A stretch of 18,850 bases of DNA from Bacteroidota bacterium (GTDB lineage Bacteria > Bacteroidota > Bacteroidia > Bacteroidales > Tenuifilaceae). A program made the translations under genes and the position numbers. Of this stretch, positions 1-7,635 are shown piece by piece. Where the stretch lies: assembly GCA_023406715.1 (NCBI GenBank), contig JAEXVC010000163.1, forward strand, positions 1-18,850. The letters run 5' to 3'. A model generated the notes under the pieces. That model was not told the DNA's origin. It saw only the letters and a list, made by a program, of their open reading frames with translations, and made no database searches. Each line of letters begins with the position of its first letter. Position 1 is the stretch's first letter.

Positions 1-121
1 TTGTGGAAGAGATGATTTTTAAATGCGGTTGTATAGTTTTTGATGTACTGAAATTTTAGGAAAATTATTGAAAAGCGGATTAATTTGCTTCTTGATAAAC
101 CTAACCTATAAATCTATTATT

Positions 122-1720
122 ATGTCATTTGCAACTATCGACTACATCATTTTTGCTGCTTACGCAGTAATTATTGTTGGATTGGGGCTTTGGATATCAT
201 TCCGCAAACGCGACTCAGAGACCAACTCCGGCGACTATTTCCTTGCAGGACGCGCATTGCCCTGGTGGGCAATTGGAGCATCGCTAATTGCCTCAAACAT
301 CTCAGCAGAACAGTTTATTGGTATGTCCGGTTCCGGATTTGCCATTGGTTTGGGAATTGCATCCTACGAGTGGATGGCTGCCCTAACTTTAATTATCGTG
401 GCAATGTTTTTCCTTCCAATTTTCTTGGAGAAGAAGATTTTTACAATGCCACAATTCCTTGAGGCTCGTTTCGATAAACGAGTAAAAACCGTAATGGCTG
501 GTTTTTGGTTGCTGGTTTTTGTGTTTGTAAACCTAACATCAATTATTTACTTAGGAGCATTGGCAATGCAAAAAATTATGGGCATTCCCATGATTTACAG
601 CATTCTTGGTTTAGCGTTATTTGCAGCAATTTATTCAATTTATGGTGGACTAAAAGCAGTTGCTTGGACCGATGTTATTCAGGTTGTTTTCCTTGTAGGT
701 GGTGGATTAGTTACAACATATTTTGCTTTGGATTATTTGAGCGGAGGCGAAGGATTTATTGCAGGCTTTAAAGTTCTTTTGCAAAAAGCACCCGAAAAAT
801 TCGATATGATTCTGGAAAAGGGTCAACTTATGATTCCCGATGGCAAAGGCGGACAGAAGGATGCCTATATCGATTTACCCGGTATTAGCGTACTTATTGG
901 CGGTATGTGGGTTGCAAACCTTTACTACTGGGGATGTAACCAGTACATTATTCAGCGAGCCCTTGCTGCAAAAAGCATTAAGGAAGCACAAAGCGGTTTG
1001 GTATTTGCCGCATTTCTTAAGATGATACTTCCGTTAATTGTTGTTATCCCTGGAATTGTTGCTTTTGCTTTAAGTGCCGACATTGCCAAATCCGATGAGG
1101 CTTATCCTTGGTTACTCCACAACTTTGTACCAACAGGCGTTAAAGGACTTGCATTTGCTGCATTGGTTGCCGCCATTGTTAGTTCATTAGCATCGATGAT
1201 GAATAGCGTTTCTACAATATTCACAATGGATTTTTACAAGGAATATATAAACAAGGAAGCTTCGGAGCATAAGCTTGTAACAGTAGGAAGACTAGCAGCC
1301 TTTATTTCTCTAGTTATTGCCGTATTCATTGCACCTATGCTTTCGAACCTCGACCAAGCATTCCAGTATATTCAGGAGTTTACTGGGTTTATTAGTCCTG
1401 GTGCATTAGCAATTTTCCTTACAGGATTTTTCTACAAAAAGGCTACAGCCAACGGTGCTTTAGGTGCAGCAATTGGAACCTTTGTATTCTCTCTCCTATT
1501 CAAGTTGCTTTTGCCAAGTCTTCCATTTATGGATAGAATGGGAATAGTGTTCCTAATTTGCTTGGCAATTATTTGGATATTTGCAGTAATTGAGGGAAAT
1601 AAACAGCACGCGAAAGCAATTACAATTTCAAAGGAATTGTTCTCAACGGGCAAAGGCTTTAAAATTGGTTCCGTGATAGTTATAATACTTCTAATAATTC
1701 TTTACGCTATTTGGTGGTAA
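122..1720 (+). CDS. Na+/sugar symporter of the SSS family (SGLT-like)
   Basis: This is an inner-membrane secondary transporter that would use the sodium gradient to import a solute, most likely a hexose. The 532-residue protein is hydrophobic throughout, with about 14 membrane segments. It resembles the Vibrio galactose transporter vSGLT: GYF/DYFLAG then LPWWA near residues 38-50, ASNISAEQFIG at 57-67, and ANLYYWGCNQYIIQRALAAK at 265-284. N266, Y269 and K300 fall where vSGLT (from memory) has its sugar and gate residues N260, Y263 and K294. Q64 and E83 may match the other sugar contacts, and S354-S355 the Na2-site serines. I chose the ATG at 122 because the reading frame extends up to a TTG at 68 but those extra 18 residues look unlike a family N-terminus. 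No neighbouring sugar-catabolic genes indicate the substrate. The sugar assignment is inferred; the family is firm. Confidence 0.88.
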   Translation: MSFATIDYIIFAAYAVIIVGLGLWISFRKRDSETNSGDYFLAGRALPWWAIGASLIASNISAEQFIGMSGSGFAIGLGIASYEWMAALTLIIVAMFFLPIFLEKKIFTMPQFLEARFDKRVKTVMAGFWLLVFVFVNLTSIIYLGALAMQKIMGIPMIYSILGLALFAAIYSIYGGLKAVAWTDVIQVVFLVGGGLVTTYFALDYLSGGEGFIAGFKVLLQKAPEKFDMILEKGQLMIPDGKGGQKDAYIDLPGISVLIGGMWVANLYYWGCNQYIIQRALAAKSIKEAQSGLVFAAFLKMILPLIVVIPGIVAFALSADIAKSDEAYPWLLHNFVPTGVKGLAFAALVAAIVSSLASMMNSVSTIFTMDFYKEYINKEASEHKLVTVGRLAAFISLVIAVFIAPMLSNLDQAFQYIQEFTGFISPGALAIFLTGFFYKKATANGALGAAIGTFVFSLLFKLLLPSLPFMDRMGIVFLICLAIIWIFAVIEGNKQHAKAITISKELFSTGKGFKIGSVIVIILLIILYAIWW

Positions 1721-1735
1721 AATTGCATTTAATGA

Positions 1736-1768
1736 AATAAAAAGAGGGCTTTTAAGCCCTCTTTTTAT
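1736..1768. terminator. Bidirectional terminator between symporter and deoC
   Basis: The arms AAGAGGGCTT and AAGCCCTCTT form a perfect stem around a TT loop, with an A-tract before it and a T-tract after it. It lies between two convergent genes and can end transcription from both sides. The deoC stop codon is immediately to its right. Confidence 0.9.
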
Positions 1769-1770
1769 TT

Positions 1771-2670
1771 TTAGTATTTAGCGCCCGATGTTTGGCTAAA
1801 GTATTTAACTTCTTTTCCTAGTATGTCAGATAGGAGAATGTCGGCCAGTTTACTTGTTCCCAAGCGGAATAGTCCTGGGTAAAGCCACTCTTGACCTAGC
1901 ACTTGCTCCACAATGGTGTAGAATACTAAAGCGTCGTATGAGTTTGAAACGCCACCTGCTGGTTTCATCCCCACTTTGCGGCCAGTTATATCGAAGTATT
2001 CCTTAATTGCTGTGCACATAACGTAAACCGACTCAGGTGTTGCTGCTGGCTCAAGTTTTCCGGTTGATGTTTTAATAAAATCGGCACCAGCCTCCATTGC
2101 TAAAAACGAAGCAAGTTTAATATCCTCAAGACTTGGTAAAGCTCCAGTTTCGAGAATAACTTTAACTTTTGCCTCATCGGCAACCTCTTTTATTTGCTGT
2201 AACTCGCTGTAAACAGTAAAGTAATCGCCCTCAAGGAACGAGCCAACGGACATAACCACATCCAGTTCATCAGCACCTTGTTCAAGAGTCATCTCGCACT
2301 CCGATAATTTAATATCGATATATGTTTGTGATGAAGGAAAACCAGCAGAAACAGACGCAATCTTAACATTCTCTGCGGTTAGGTTCTCCTTAACAGCAGG
2401 AACAATGCTTGGATAAACGCAAATTGCTGCTACGTTTGGCATTCCGGGAAAATCGGTTTGGAATTTGCTTACCTTATCGGCAAATAGTTTACCGCGTTCG
2501 TAGCCATCGGTTGTGTTCAGCGTGGTTAAATCGATAGAGCTGAAACACTTTTTTAAAGTTTCTACCTCGCCTAAACGAGCCTTGGCAATATCTTTAATTT
2601 TATTCAATGCAGCCTGAACCGCAATCTGGTCAACCTCAAGGTTAAATTTTTCTTCCAACGATAGTTCCAT
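1771..2670 (-). CDS. deoC: Deoxyribose-phosphate aldolase
   Basis: A class I aldolase that reversibly cleaves 2-deoxy-D-ribose 5-phosphate to glyceraldehyde 3-phosphate and acetaldehyde, feeding deoxynucleoside carbon into glycolysis in the cytoplasm. All catalytic landmarks are visible: the Schiff-base lysine K200 in FIKTSTGK (196-205), the proton-relay lysine K236 in KPAGG (236-240), and the aspartate D137 in ELDVVM. At 299 residues it is longer than the roughly 250-residue enzymes of many bacteria; the extra length is an N-terminal helical extension of about 40 residues. It is the last gene of the leftward group dtd - mazG-like - deoC, separated from the mazG-like gene by 147 bases of repeats, so it may also have its own promoter. 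It converges on the symporter over a shared terminator. Confidence 0.95.
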   Translation of the reverse strand: MELSLEEKFNLEVDQIAVQAALNKIKDIAKARLGEVETLKKCFSSIDLTTLNTTDGYERGKLFADKVSKFQTDFPGMPNVAAICVYPSIVPAVKENLTAENVKIASVSAGFPSSQTYIDIKLSECEMTLEQGADELDVVMSVGSFLEGDYFTVYSELQQIKEVADEAKVKVILETGALPSLEDIKLASFLAMEAGADFIKTSTGKLEPAATPESVYVMCTAIKEYFDITGRKVGMKPAGGVSNSYDALVFYTIVEQVLGQEWLYPGLFRLGTSKLADILLSDILGKEVKYFSQTSGAKY

Positions 2671-2672
2671 AA

Positions 2673-2714
2673 TTAAAAGTTTAAAGTTGAGAGTTAAAAG
2701 TTTAAAGTTGAGAG
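2673..2714. repeat. Two exact tandem copies of a 21-bp unit
   Basis: Copies at 2673-2693 and 2694-2714 are identical over 21 bases; each contains AAGTTTAAAGTTGAGAG. They lie directly upstream of the deoC start, in its leader region. Nearby at 2776-2800 the motif CAACCATCAAC is itself duplicated in part. Copy number of such short tandem repeats often varies between strains. No function can be read from the sequence. Confidence 0.85.
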
Positions 2715-2817
2715 TAGAATGAGAATTAAAATCAAACTAGAACAATCATTCAGAACATCAAGGTTTATTCACTATCAACCATCAACAAACAACCATCAAC
2801 GAATTAATTGCTCAAAG

Positions 2818-3153
2818 TTACAACAATTTGGGATTCTGATTATGCCTGTTAATATCTCGCTTGGTCTTTTTGTCGATATTTAGAAAAAAAGCCTGCGTAA
2901 GGTCAGTTCCGGTTTGATTTGCAAGGCAAATTAGCACAAAAAGTATATCGGCCATCTCCTCTGCAAGTGCATCGGGATTCTCGCCACTCTTGAACGATTG
3001 CTCGCCGTACTTCCGAGCAACAACCCTTGCCAATTCACCAACCTCCTCGGTGAGCAAAGCCATATTGGTTAACTCGTTGAAGTATCGAACGCCATGTTTT
3101 TTAATCCACTCATCAACAGTTTGTTGAGCCTGACTTATTGTTATATCCTCCAT
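2818..3153 (-). CDS. MazG-like nucleotide pyrophosphohydrolase
   Basis: A small all-alpha pyrophosphohydrolase of 111 residues in the MazG/dUTPase superfamily. These enzymes cleave nucleoside triphosphates, often damaged or non-canonical ones, to the monophosphate and pyrophosphate. The metal-binding acidic motifs are present: EEVGE at residues 36-40 and EEMAD at 65-69, which give the typical EExxE and ExxD pattern. The length fits the single-domain type rather than the long two-domain MazG of enterobacteria. Its ATG overlaps the dtd stop codon by one base (TAATG), so the two genes are translationally coupled. The precise substrate cannot be told from the sequence. Confidence 0.85.
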   Translation of the reverse strand: MEDITISQAQQTVDEWIKKHGVRYFNELTNMALLTEEVGELARVVARKYGEQSFKSGENPDALAEEMADILFVLICLANQTGTDLTQAFFLNIDKKTKRDINRHNQNPKLL

Positions 3154-3605
3154 TACTCGCGGTTTTTAGAATCAATAATGATAGTTACAGGACCGTCGTT
3201 TACAAGCGAAACGGCCATATTCGCACCAAATTTGCCAGTCTGTACCTTTTTGTTTATCTCGGTTTCTAGAATTTTTACAAACTTTTCGTAAAGTGGTATG
3301 GCAATATCGGGTGGAGCTGCTTGAATGTACGATGGGCGGTTCCCCTTTTTTGTCTTTGCGTGCAAGGTAAACTGGCTTACAGCCAAAATATCTCCATCGA
3401 TATCGGTAACCGAAAGGTTCATTACACCATCGTTATCGTCAAAAATTCTCAGTTTAGCAATCTTTGCAGCAGTCCACTCAAGGTCTTCCTGTGTATCGGC
3501 ACTTTCGAATCCTGCTAAAATTAGCAACCCCAATCCAATACTTCCAACAGTTTTTCCGTCGATATCAACTTTTGAACTACTAACTCTCTGAATTACAGCT
3601 CTCAT
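3153..3605 (-). CDS. dtd: D-aminoacyl-tRNA deacylase
   Basis: It hydrolyses D-amino acids, and glycine mischarged on tRNA(Ala), from tRNA and so proofreads translation in the cytoplasm. At 150 residues it is normal in length. The active-site motif SQFTL occupies residues 77-81, which puts S77-Q78-F79-T80 at the same positions as in the E. coli enzyme. The C-terminal GPVT at 138-141 is the Gly-cisPro motif that reaches into the partner subunit of the homodimer. It is the first gene of a leftward group with the mazG-like gene (one-base overlap) and deoC. The grouping suggests a housekeeping quality-control set rather than one pathway. Confidence 0.95.
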   Translation of the reverse strand: MRAVIQRVSSSKVDIDGKTVGSIGLGLLILAGFESADTQEDLEWTAAKIAKLRIFDDNDGVMNLSVTDIDGDILAVSQFTLHAKTKKGNRPSYIQAAPPDIAIPLYEKFVKILETEINKKVQTGKFGANMAVSLVNDGPVTIIIDSKNRE

Positions 3606-3687
3606 AGATGTGATAAATTGTGCGAATATATTTATTTAGATTATAGTTTTAGGTGGTTCGCGTTTATAGAATTTTCGACTATACACC

Positions 3688-3710
3688 CTAAAGGGTTCAA
3701 AACCCTTTAG
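3688..3710. repeat. Perfect 10-bp inverted repeat in the dtd/yceI divergent region
   Basis: CTAAAGGGTT (3688-3697) and AACCCTTTAG (3701-3710) form a perfect stem with a three-base loop, CAA. There is no T-tract on either side, so it is not an obvious terminator, and it lies between divergent genes. It may be a REP-like palindrome or a protein-binding site. I see no clear gene in 3606-3824. Confidence 0.7.
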
Positions 3711-3824
3711 AGATCGCGAAGAACAGCCTTATTAATTGCAAATCTATCACGAAAAAATTTAAATCCAAGAACAAAATATGCTATTCGTCTGTTTATCATC
3801 ACATAAACTTTAAATAACAATTTT

Positions 3825-4394
3825 ATGAATGCACTAAAACTATTTTTTCTGTCGGCTTTGTTTTTTTGGAGTGCGGGAGTGTACTCTCAGGAGCTTAATG
3901 CCGACGTCAGTAAATCCACCTTGAAATGGAACGCCAAAAAGGTTAGTGGCGAACACTACGGCGAAATCAAACTAAAGGAAGGAAAGTTCACAGTTAAAGG
4001 CGACCAAATTGTATCGGGCAACTTTGTGATTGATATGCAAACAATCACCTGCGAGGATCTTAAAAGTCCGGAATGGAACAAAAAACTTATTGACCATTTA
4101 AATTCAGACGATTTTTTTAGCGTTAGTAAATTTAACACCGCTCAACTGAGCAATCTAAAATCAGCAAAATTTCAAGGCGGAAAAGCAACTACTGAAGCCG
4201 ATTTAACAATTAAGGGACAAACTTATCCTGTTAAATTTGATGTAGTTAAGGACGGTAAAAACTACAAGGCAAAAATTACCGTTGATAGAACCAAGTACAA
4301 TATCCGTTATGGCTCTGGAAAATTCTTCGAAAATTTGGGCGATAATATGATTTACGATGAATTCACCCTCGACGTAACGATTGAGACAAAATAA
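3825..4394 (+). CDS. Secreted YceI-like (lipocalin-fold) protein
   Basis: A 189-residue exported protein. An N-terminal signal peptide is clear: a positive start, a hydrophobic core at about residues 5-18, and a likely cleavage near VYS-QE at 21-23. The rest matches the YceI family, an extended beta-barrel that binds polyisoprenoid or other amphipathic lipids in the periplasm. Visible family traits are SKSTLKWNAKKVSGEHYGEIKL near the mature start, repeated beta-strand/turn patterns, DLTIKGQTYPVKFD near 125-138, and VDRTKYNIRYGSG near 150-162. It is a single-gene unit, divergent from dtd, and ends at a hairpin shared with the AEC permease gene. The ligand and physiological role are unknown. 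Confidence 0.88.
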   Translation: MNALKLFFLSALFFWSAGVYSQELNADVSKSTLKWNAKKVSGEHYGEIKLKEGKFTVKGDQIVSGNFVIDMQTITCEDLKSPEWNKKLIDHLNSDDFFSVSKFNTAQLSNLKSAKFQGGKATTEADLTIKGQTYPVKFDVVKDGKNYKAKITVDRTKYNIRYGSGKFFENLGDNMIYDEFTLDVTIETK

Positions 4395-4425
4395 TGCATT
4401 AAAATGATTTTATCGACATAATTTC

Positions 4426-4452
4426 AATGCGGGATGATTCCCGCATTTTTAT
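4426..4452. terminator. Bidirectional terminator between the YceI gene and the AEC permease
   Basis: AATGCGGGA (4426-4434) pairs perfectly with TCCCGCATT (4439-4447) around the loop TGAT, followed by a T-rich stretch. The permease stop codon (4449-4451) lies at the edge of the stem, so on the minus strand the hairpin begins right after translation ends. Confidence 0.85.
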
Positions 4453-5399
4453 TTTATGAGATAGGTAAGAAAGATATAAACCAAAGGAAGCGTAACTATA
4501 CTCAGTATTGTTGTGATAAACAGATTCCCAGCGGCCAACTTGTAGTTTCCACCGTAACGCCTACTCATTACAACAACAATAGTTTGCGCTGGCATACTGG
4601 CCTGCATCACCAGAACTACAAAAGCTTCGACTGAAAGATTTAGGTTGAAAATTTTGTTTAGAAAAAAGTATGCAAAGCCTAGAACTATAGGCGTTATAAT
4701 CAGTTTATTCAAACTAAGCACGTAGATGCTCAGCGTCTTAAATGCATCCTTTACTCCAATGCCAGCAAGCAGTGCTCCAATGTAAACCATGGAGAGAGGA
4801 CTCGTACTTTTTCCTAATCCTGAGAAAGCATCAACAACTGGTGTTGGAAGTTTTAGTCCGGAAACCATTATAGTGAAACCCAACAGCAGCGCACCAGTAT
4901 TAACGTTTATAAGACTTTTTAAACCTGATTTTTGAGTCCCAGAGCTAAGCCTATAAATTCCGTATGTAAAAGTTATAGTGTTTGATGCTAACTGGTAGCA
5001 GGCTGCATAGAAAACGCCAGTACCTCCAGGAAACAAAGCATCGAATAGTGGAAATCCTAGGAAAACGATATTCCCAAGCATTGTATGCAAAGTATGCACT
5101 GTGCTATCGGCAGGATTAAGTTTTTGCATTCGCGACGATGCTGTACCAAAAAAGAAGAGAAATCCAAGATTTACAAACGTTAGCCCAAATACAAGAAATC
5201 CATTCCAAAGTAAAGCAGGGTTGCTATCGAGTTTGATAAATGTACTAAGGATTAAAAAAGGCAGGGTGATATCAATAATTATTCGAGCAAGCAAATCTTT
5301 ACCATCGTCGGTTATTAGCTTTAACCACGATGCCGATGCTCCAACAAGCATCAACACTCCAAAAATAATTAACTGATTAACTATTATTCCGGTGCCCAT
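4449..5399 (-). CDS. AEC-family (auxin efflux carrier-like) permease
   Basis: An inner-membrane transporter of 316 residues with about ten hydrophobic segments in two halves, the normal size and layout for the bacterial AEC/membrane-transport family. Family-like features include IIIDITLPFLILSTF in the second helix region (about residues 40-54), a long hydrophilic stretch in the middle, and a C-terminal half with MQASMPAQTIVVVMSRRYGG (about 270-290), where the conserved proline interrupts a helix. Bacterial members export or exchange small organic acids such as malate or malonate, or amino-acid derivatives. It stands alone, convergent with the YceI gene, so context does not name the substrate. 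Confidence 0.85.
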   Translation of the reverse strand: MGTGIIVNQLIIFGVLMLVGASASWLKLITDDGKDLLARIIIDITLPFLILSTFIKLDSNPALLWNGFLVFGLTFVNLGFLFFFGTASSRMQKLNPADSTVHTLHTMLGNIVFLGFPLFDALFPGGTGVFYAACYQLASNTITFTYGIYRLSSGTQKSGLKSLINVNTGALLLGFTIMVSGLKLPTPVVDAFSGLGKSTSPLSMVYIGALLAGIGVKDAFKTLSIYVLSLNKLIITPIVLGFAYFFLNKIFNLNLSVEAFVVLVMQASMPAQTIVVVMSRRYGGNYKLAAGNLFITTILSIVTLPLVYIFLTYLIK

Positions 5400-5732
5400 A
5401 ACAACAGTTTCTTGCAGTCAAAAGTAGAGAATATTTTAATTTTTTCAACTGACTACTCATTTATTGACGCGTCCAGATCCAATGAATGCTGGACGGTTTC
5501 GCCCTCCACAACAACTTTCTAGCGTGGCGAAGTTTCCTAGAAACGTTAACATAAAACCAACGGTAAACAAGTATAATTCCCTGTAAATTTGGATATTGAA
5601 TTTATTATACCTTTCTTTGCATCGATTTTAGCATATTTTAGATCTGTATAGTTAGCATTTTTCTCGAATTACCTCTCAAGAAGATATCCTTTCTACTTCA
5701 CTAGTTTACGCTGAATAATATTTACGCCAAAG
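5400..5732. other. Intergenic region with degenerate palindromes, no gene seen
   Basis: I find no credible coding region here. The segment 5468-5543 is richer in G+C than its surroundings and contains interleaved inverted repeats: CGTCCAG (5470-5476) with CTGGACG (5489-5495), TTCGCC (5498-5503) with GGCGAA (5526-5531), and TTTCTAG (5516-5522) with CTAGAAA (5537-5543). It looks like a decayed palindromic repeat or a structured RNA fragment. The rest is AT-rich and probably carries the promoter of the helicase gene, although no strong Bacteroidetes promoter stands out. Confidence 0.55.
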
Positions 5733-5788
5733 AAACATTAACCCTTTTGAACAGATACTCGGTTAATGTTTGCTTCAGCGGCATTAAC
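5733..5788 (+). promoter_or_regulatory. Leader with two mutually exclusive hairpins before the helicase gene
   Basis: AAACATTAACC (5733-5743) and GGTTAATGTTT (5761-5771) form a perfect 11-bp stem with a 17-base loop. A second copy of CATTAAC at 5782-5788 can instead pair with GTTAATG (5762-5768), forming a 7-bp stem with a 13-base loop that ends 13 bases before the ATG. The central arm therefore has two possible partners. This is the layout of an attenuator or RNA thermosensor; regulation itself is inferred. Confidence 0.5.
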
Positions 5789-5801
5789 TAACAAATTTTA
5801 A

Positions 5802-7007
5802 ATGAGAAACAGAAAACCTCTGAATGACAGGGGACAACGTAATTTTGATTCTAAAAGAACATCAAGATTTAAATCATCGGGTAATGGACAGAGCAAAAGT
5901 AGCTCAATCGACCCAAAGCTATTCGTAAAAAAGGCAGTTGCATCAGAAGTTATTAAGCATACACCTACGCAGCTAATTGAGGAGTTACCTGTTAACCCTA
6001 AAATAGTTAGCAACCTGCTAAAAAAGGGATTTAAAACTCCAACCGAAATTCAGGAAAAAACCCTCGATGCAATTCTTGAGGGTAGAAACCTACTTGGCTT
6101 GGCACAAACCGGAACAGGCAAAACAGCAGCTTTCTTGGTGCCAATTATTCACAATCTGATTAACCAAAAGCCGAACTTTCAGGTTCTAATTGTATCGCCA
6201 ACCCGTGAGCTGGCTCTCCAGATTGACGAAGAATTTAAAAGTATTGGCAACGGCCTCAACCTTTCTTGCACCAGCCTTATTGGTGGTACAAGTGTTGGCC
6301 GTGATATTAACAATTTAAGGAGACCAAGCCATATAATAATTGGAACACCCGGCCGTATTTCCGATATGGTTCGCCAAAGAGCCTTGAACCTAAAAAACTT
6401 CTCAGTTCTTGTACTTGATGAGTTTGACAGATTGCTGGATATGGGATTCTCCAGAGATATTCAGTTCTTTGTTGATGGCATGAGCAATCGCAAGCAAACC
6501 GTTCTTTTCTCGGCAACCGAAGAGAAAAGCCAAAAGGCGATTATTGACCGCATACTCGAAAACCCAGTTGAAATTCGCGTTCGCACAGGAAACGTAAGTG
6601 CCGATTCCATTGAACAGGATGTGGTTGTGGTTAAGAATGGCGAAAATAAGATGAATGTTCTAATCAATATGGTTCGCGACGAATCGTTCGAGAAGGTACT
6701 TGTGTTTGCCGAAACAAAACGTTGGGTTAGCAGAATTTGCAGAGACCTTAGAGTCGCGGGCATCAAAGCCGATGAGATACACGGCAATAAATCGCAGAAT
6801 TACCGAATTAACGCCCTAAACTCGTTTAAGAATAAAAAGATACAGGTGCTTGTAGCTACCGATGTTGCCGCACGTGGACTTGATATCTCAAACGTGTCGC
6901 ACGTTATAAACTACCAGCAGCCCAAAAATATCGACAGCTATATTCACCGTATTGGCAGAACTGGCCGTGCTGGCGAAAGCGGAAAGGCGTTTACTTTTAT
7001 AAACTAA
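5802..7007 (+). CDS. DEAD-box ATP-dependent RNA helicase (RhlE/CsdA type, DEFD variant)
   Basis: An RNA helicase that unwinds short RNA duplexes, probably in ribosome assembly, mRNA turnover or cold adaptation. The helicase core follows a basic, Ser/Arg-rich N-terminal tail of about 45 residues. Motifs in order are Q region FKTPTEIQ (77-84), motif I AQTGTGKT (101-108), Ia PTRELALQ (133-140), Ib TPGR (182-185), II DEFD (206-209, in place of DEAD), III SAT (237-239), V ATDVAARGLD (352-361) and VI HRIGRTGRAG (382-391). The DEFD form keeps the catalytic Asp and Glu. At 401 residues the protein stops only about ten residues after motif VI, so the last helix of the second RecA domain seems to be missing, as is any C-terminal RNA-binding tail. 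It is monocistronic, with a structured leader upstream and a palindromic terminator downstream. Confidence 0.93.
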   Translation: MRNRKPLNDRGQRNFDSKRTSRFKSSGNGQSKSSSIDPKLFVKKAVASEVIKHTPTQLIEELPVNPKIVSNLLKKGFKTPTEIQEKTLDAILEGRNLLGLAQTGTGKTAAFLVPIIHNLINQKPNFQVLIVSPTRELALQIDEEFKSIGNGLNLSCTSLIGGTSVGRDINNLRRPSHIIIGTPGRISDMVRQRALNLKNFSVLVLDEFDRLLDMGFSRDIQFFVDGMSNRKQTVLFSATEEKSQKAIIDRILENPVEIRVRTGNVSADSIEQDVVVVKNGENKMNVLINMVRDESFEKVLVFAETKRWVSRICRDLRVAGIKADEIHGNKSQNYRINALNSFKNKKIQVLVATDVAARGLDISNVSHVINYQQPKNIDSYIHRIGRTGRAGESGKAFTFIN

Positions 7008-7047
7008 CAATGAGCTTTGCGTTGGACGCAGAAAAGTTTATTATACT

Positions 7048-7086
7048 AAAACCCTGACAGAGTTTGGAACTCTGTCAGGGTTTTTT
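7048..7086 (+). terminator. Palindromic repeat copy 1, terminator of the helicase gene
   Basis: A perfect 17-bp stem (7048-7064 with 7068-7084) with loop TGG and a run of T after it. The arm core is ACCCTGACAGAGTT. It lies 41 bases after the helicase stop and 22 bases beyond the toxin stop on the other strand, so it can serve both genes. The same element recurs at 8668-8700 in inverted orientation. Confidence 0.85.
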
Positions 7087-7107
7087 ACTGTCTTGGTCGA
7101 ACCTAGT

Positions 7108-7395
7108 TTAAAGAATATTATTTAAATCTTGCATTCCTACAATTGCCATTATCTCAACAGTATCACCATTAATTTTGTAGTAAATACTATCAGAACCGCA
7201 TACACATCTACGGTATCCTGCTTTAATGTAATCAACCGATTCAAATGATAATGGTCGTTGAGCAATGATATTGAAGTATTCAAAAAAAGAGTTATAGTAT
7301 TTGTCGGCTTGAGACATTCCGAATTTTCGGACGCCATACTGATGAATTCGTATCAAATCCTCTTTGGCTTCATTGCTCAGTTTATATTTACTCAT
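7108..7395 (-). CDS. parE: ParE/RelE-superfamily toxin
   Basis: A 95-residue toxin of the type II ParE/RelE fold. It begins with KYKLSNEAKEDLIRIHQYGVR, the usual first strand and helix of ParE, followed by FEYFNIIAQRPLSFE in the second helix and turn (about residues 42-56). The central strand RRCVCGSDSIYYKINGD (about 62-78) and the final strand VEIMAIVGMQD complete the fold. ParE toxins poison DNA gyrase whereas RelE relatives cleave mRNA on the ribosome; sequence resemblance favours ParE, but the target is not proven. The start codon overlaps the antitoxin gene by eight bases, which is typical of a coupled module with the antitoxin first. It ends near the shared palindromic terminator. Confidence 0.88.
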   Translation of the reverse strand: MSKYKLSNEAKEDLIRIHQYGVRKFGMSQADKYYNSFFEYFNIIAQRPLSFESVDYIKAGYRRCVCGSDSIYYKINGDTVEIMAIVGMQDLNNIL

Positions 7396-7627
7396 TAAGT
7401 AAAGATTTTGATTGACTTAAAATTTCTTCTTTACTATCATTCGTAAATCCGCTGTTTTCAGCTTTCTCTAATTTTGCCTTAATCCAGTCAGTTTGCGCTT
7501 GTTGTTTCCGTGCTTGCCGAATTAAATCGTTAACAACTTCGCTTTTGCTGGAATACTCATTGTTCTCCACCTGATTTTTCAACCACTCATCGTTTGGTTT
7601 GGTGAACGATATACTTTGTCGTACCAT
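7388..7627 (-). CDS. parD: ParD-like ribbon-helix-helix antitoxin
   Basis: A 79-residue antitoxin. The N-terminal part, RQSISFTKPNDEWLKNQV (3-20) followed by EYSSKSEVVNDLIRQARK (about 24-41), is a ribbon-helix-helix DNA-binding domain of the ParD/CopG type. The acidic, Ser/Asn-rich C-terminal half would wrap around and neutralise the toxin. It precedes the toxin gene and overlaps it by eight bases. A perfect palindrome immediately upstream is the likely binding site for autoregulation by the antitoxin or the toxin-antitoxin complex. Confidence 0.88.
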   Translation of the reverse strand: MVRQSISFTKPNDEWLKNQVENNEYSSKSEVVNDLIRQARKQQAQTDWIKAKLEKAENSGFTNDSKEEILSQSKSLLNE

Positions 7628-7635
7628 AATTTACA

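Noticed and set aside
68..121. TTG start that would extend the symporter by 18 residues
   Set aside because: The extension does not look like a family N-terminus, and the ATG at 122 starts in the right place before the first membrane helix.
2673..2714. Possible CRISPR array
   Set aside because: Two adjacent 21-base copies without spacers and without cas genes are a simple tandem repeat.
3606..3824. Small RNA or tRNA in the dtd/YceI gap
   Set aside because: Only one simple inverted repeat is present; no cloverleaf or known RNA pattern can be read.
5101..5376. Open frame on the plus strand inside the AEC permease gene
   Set aside because: It is a shadow of the permease; the minus-strand protein is a clear membrane family.
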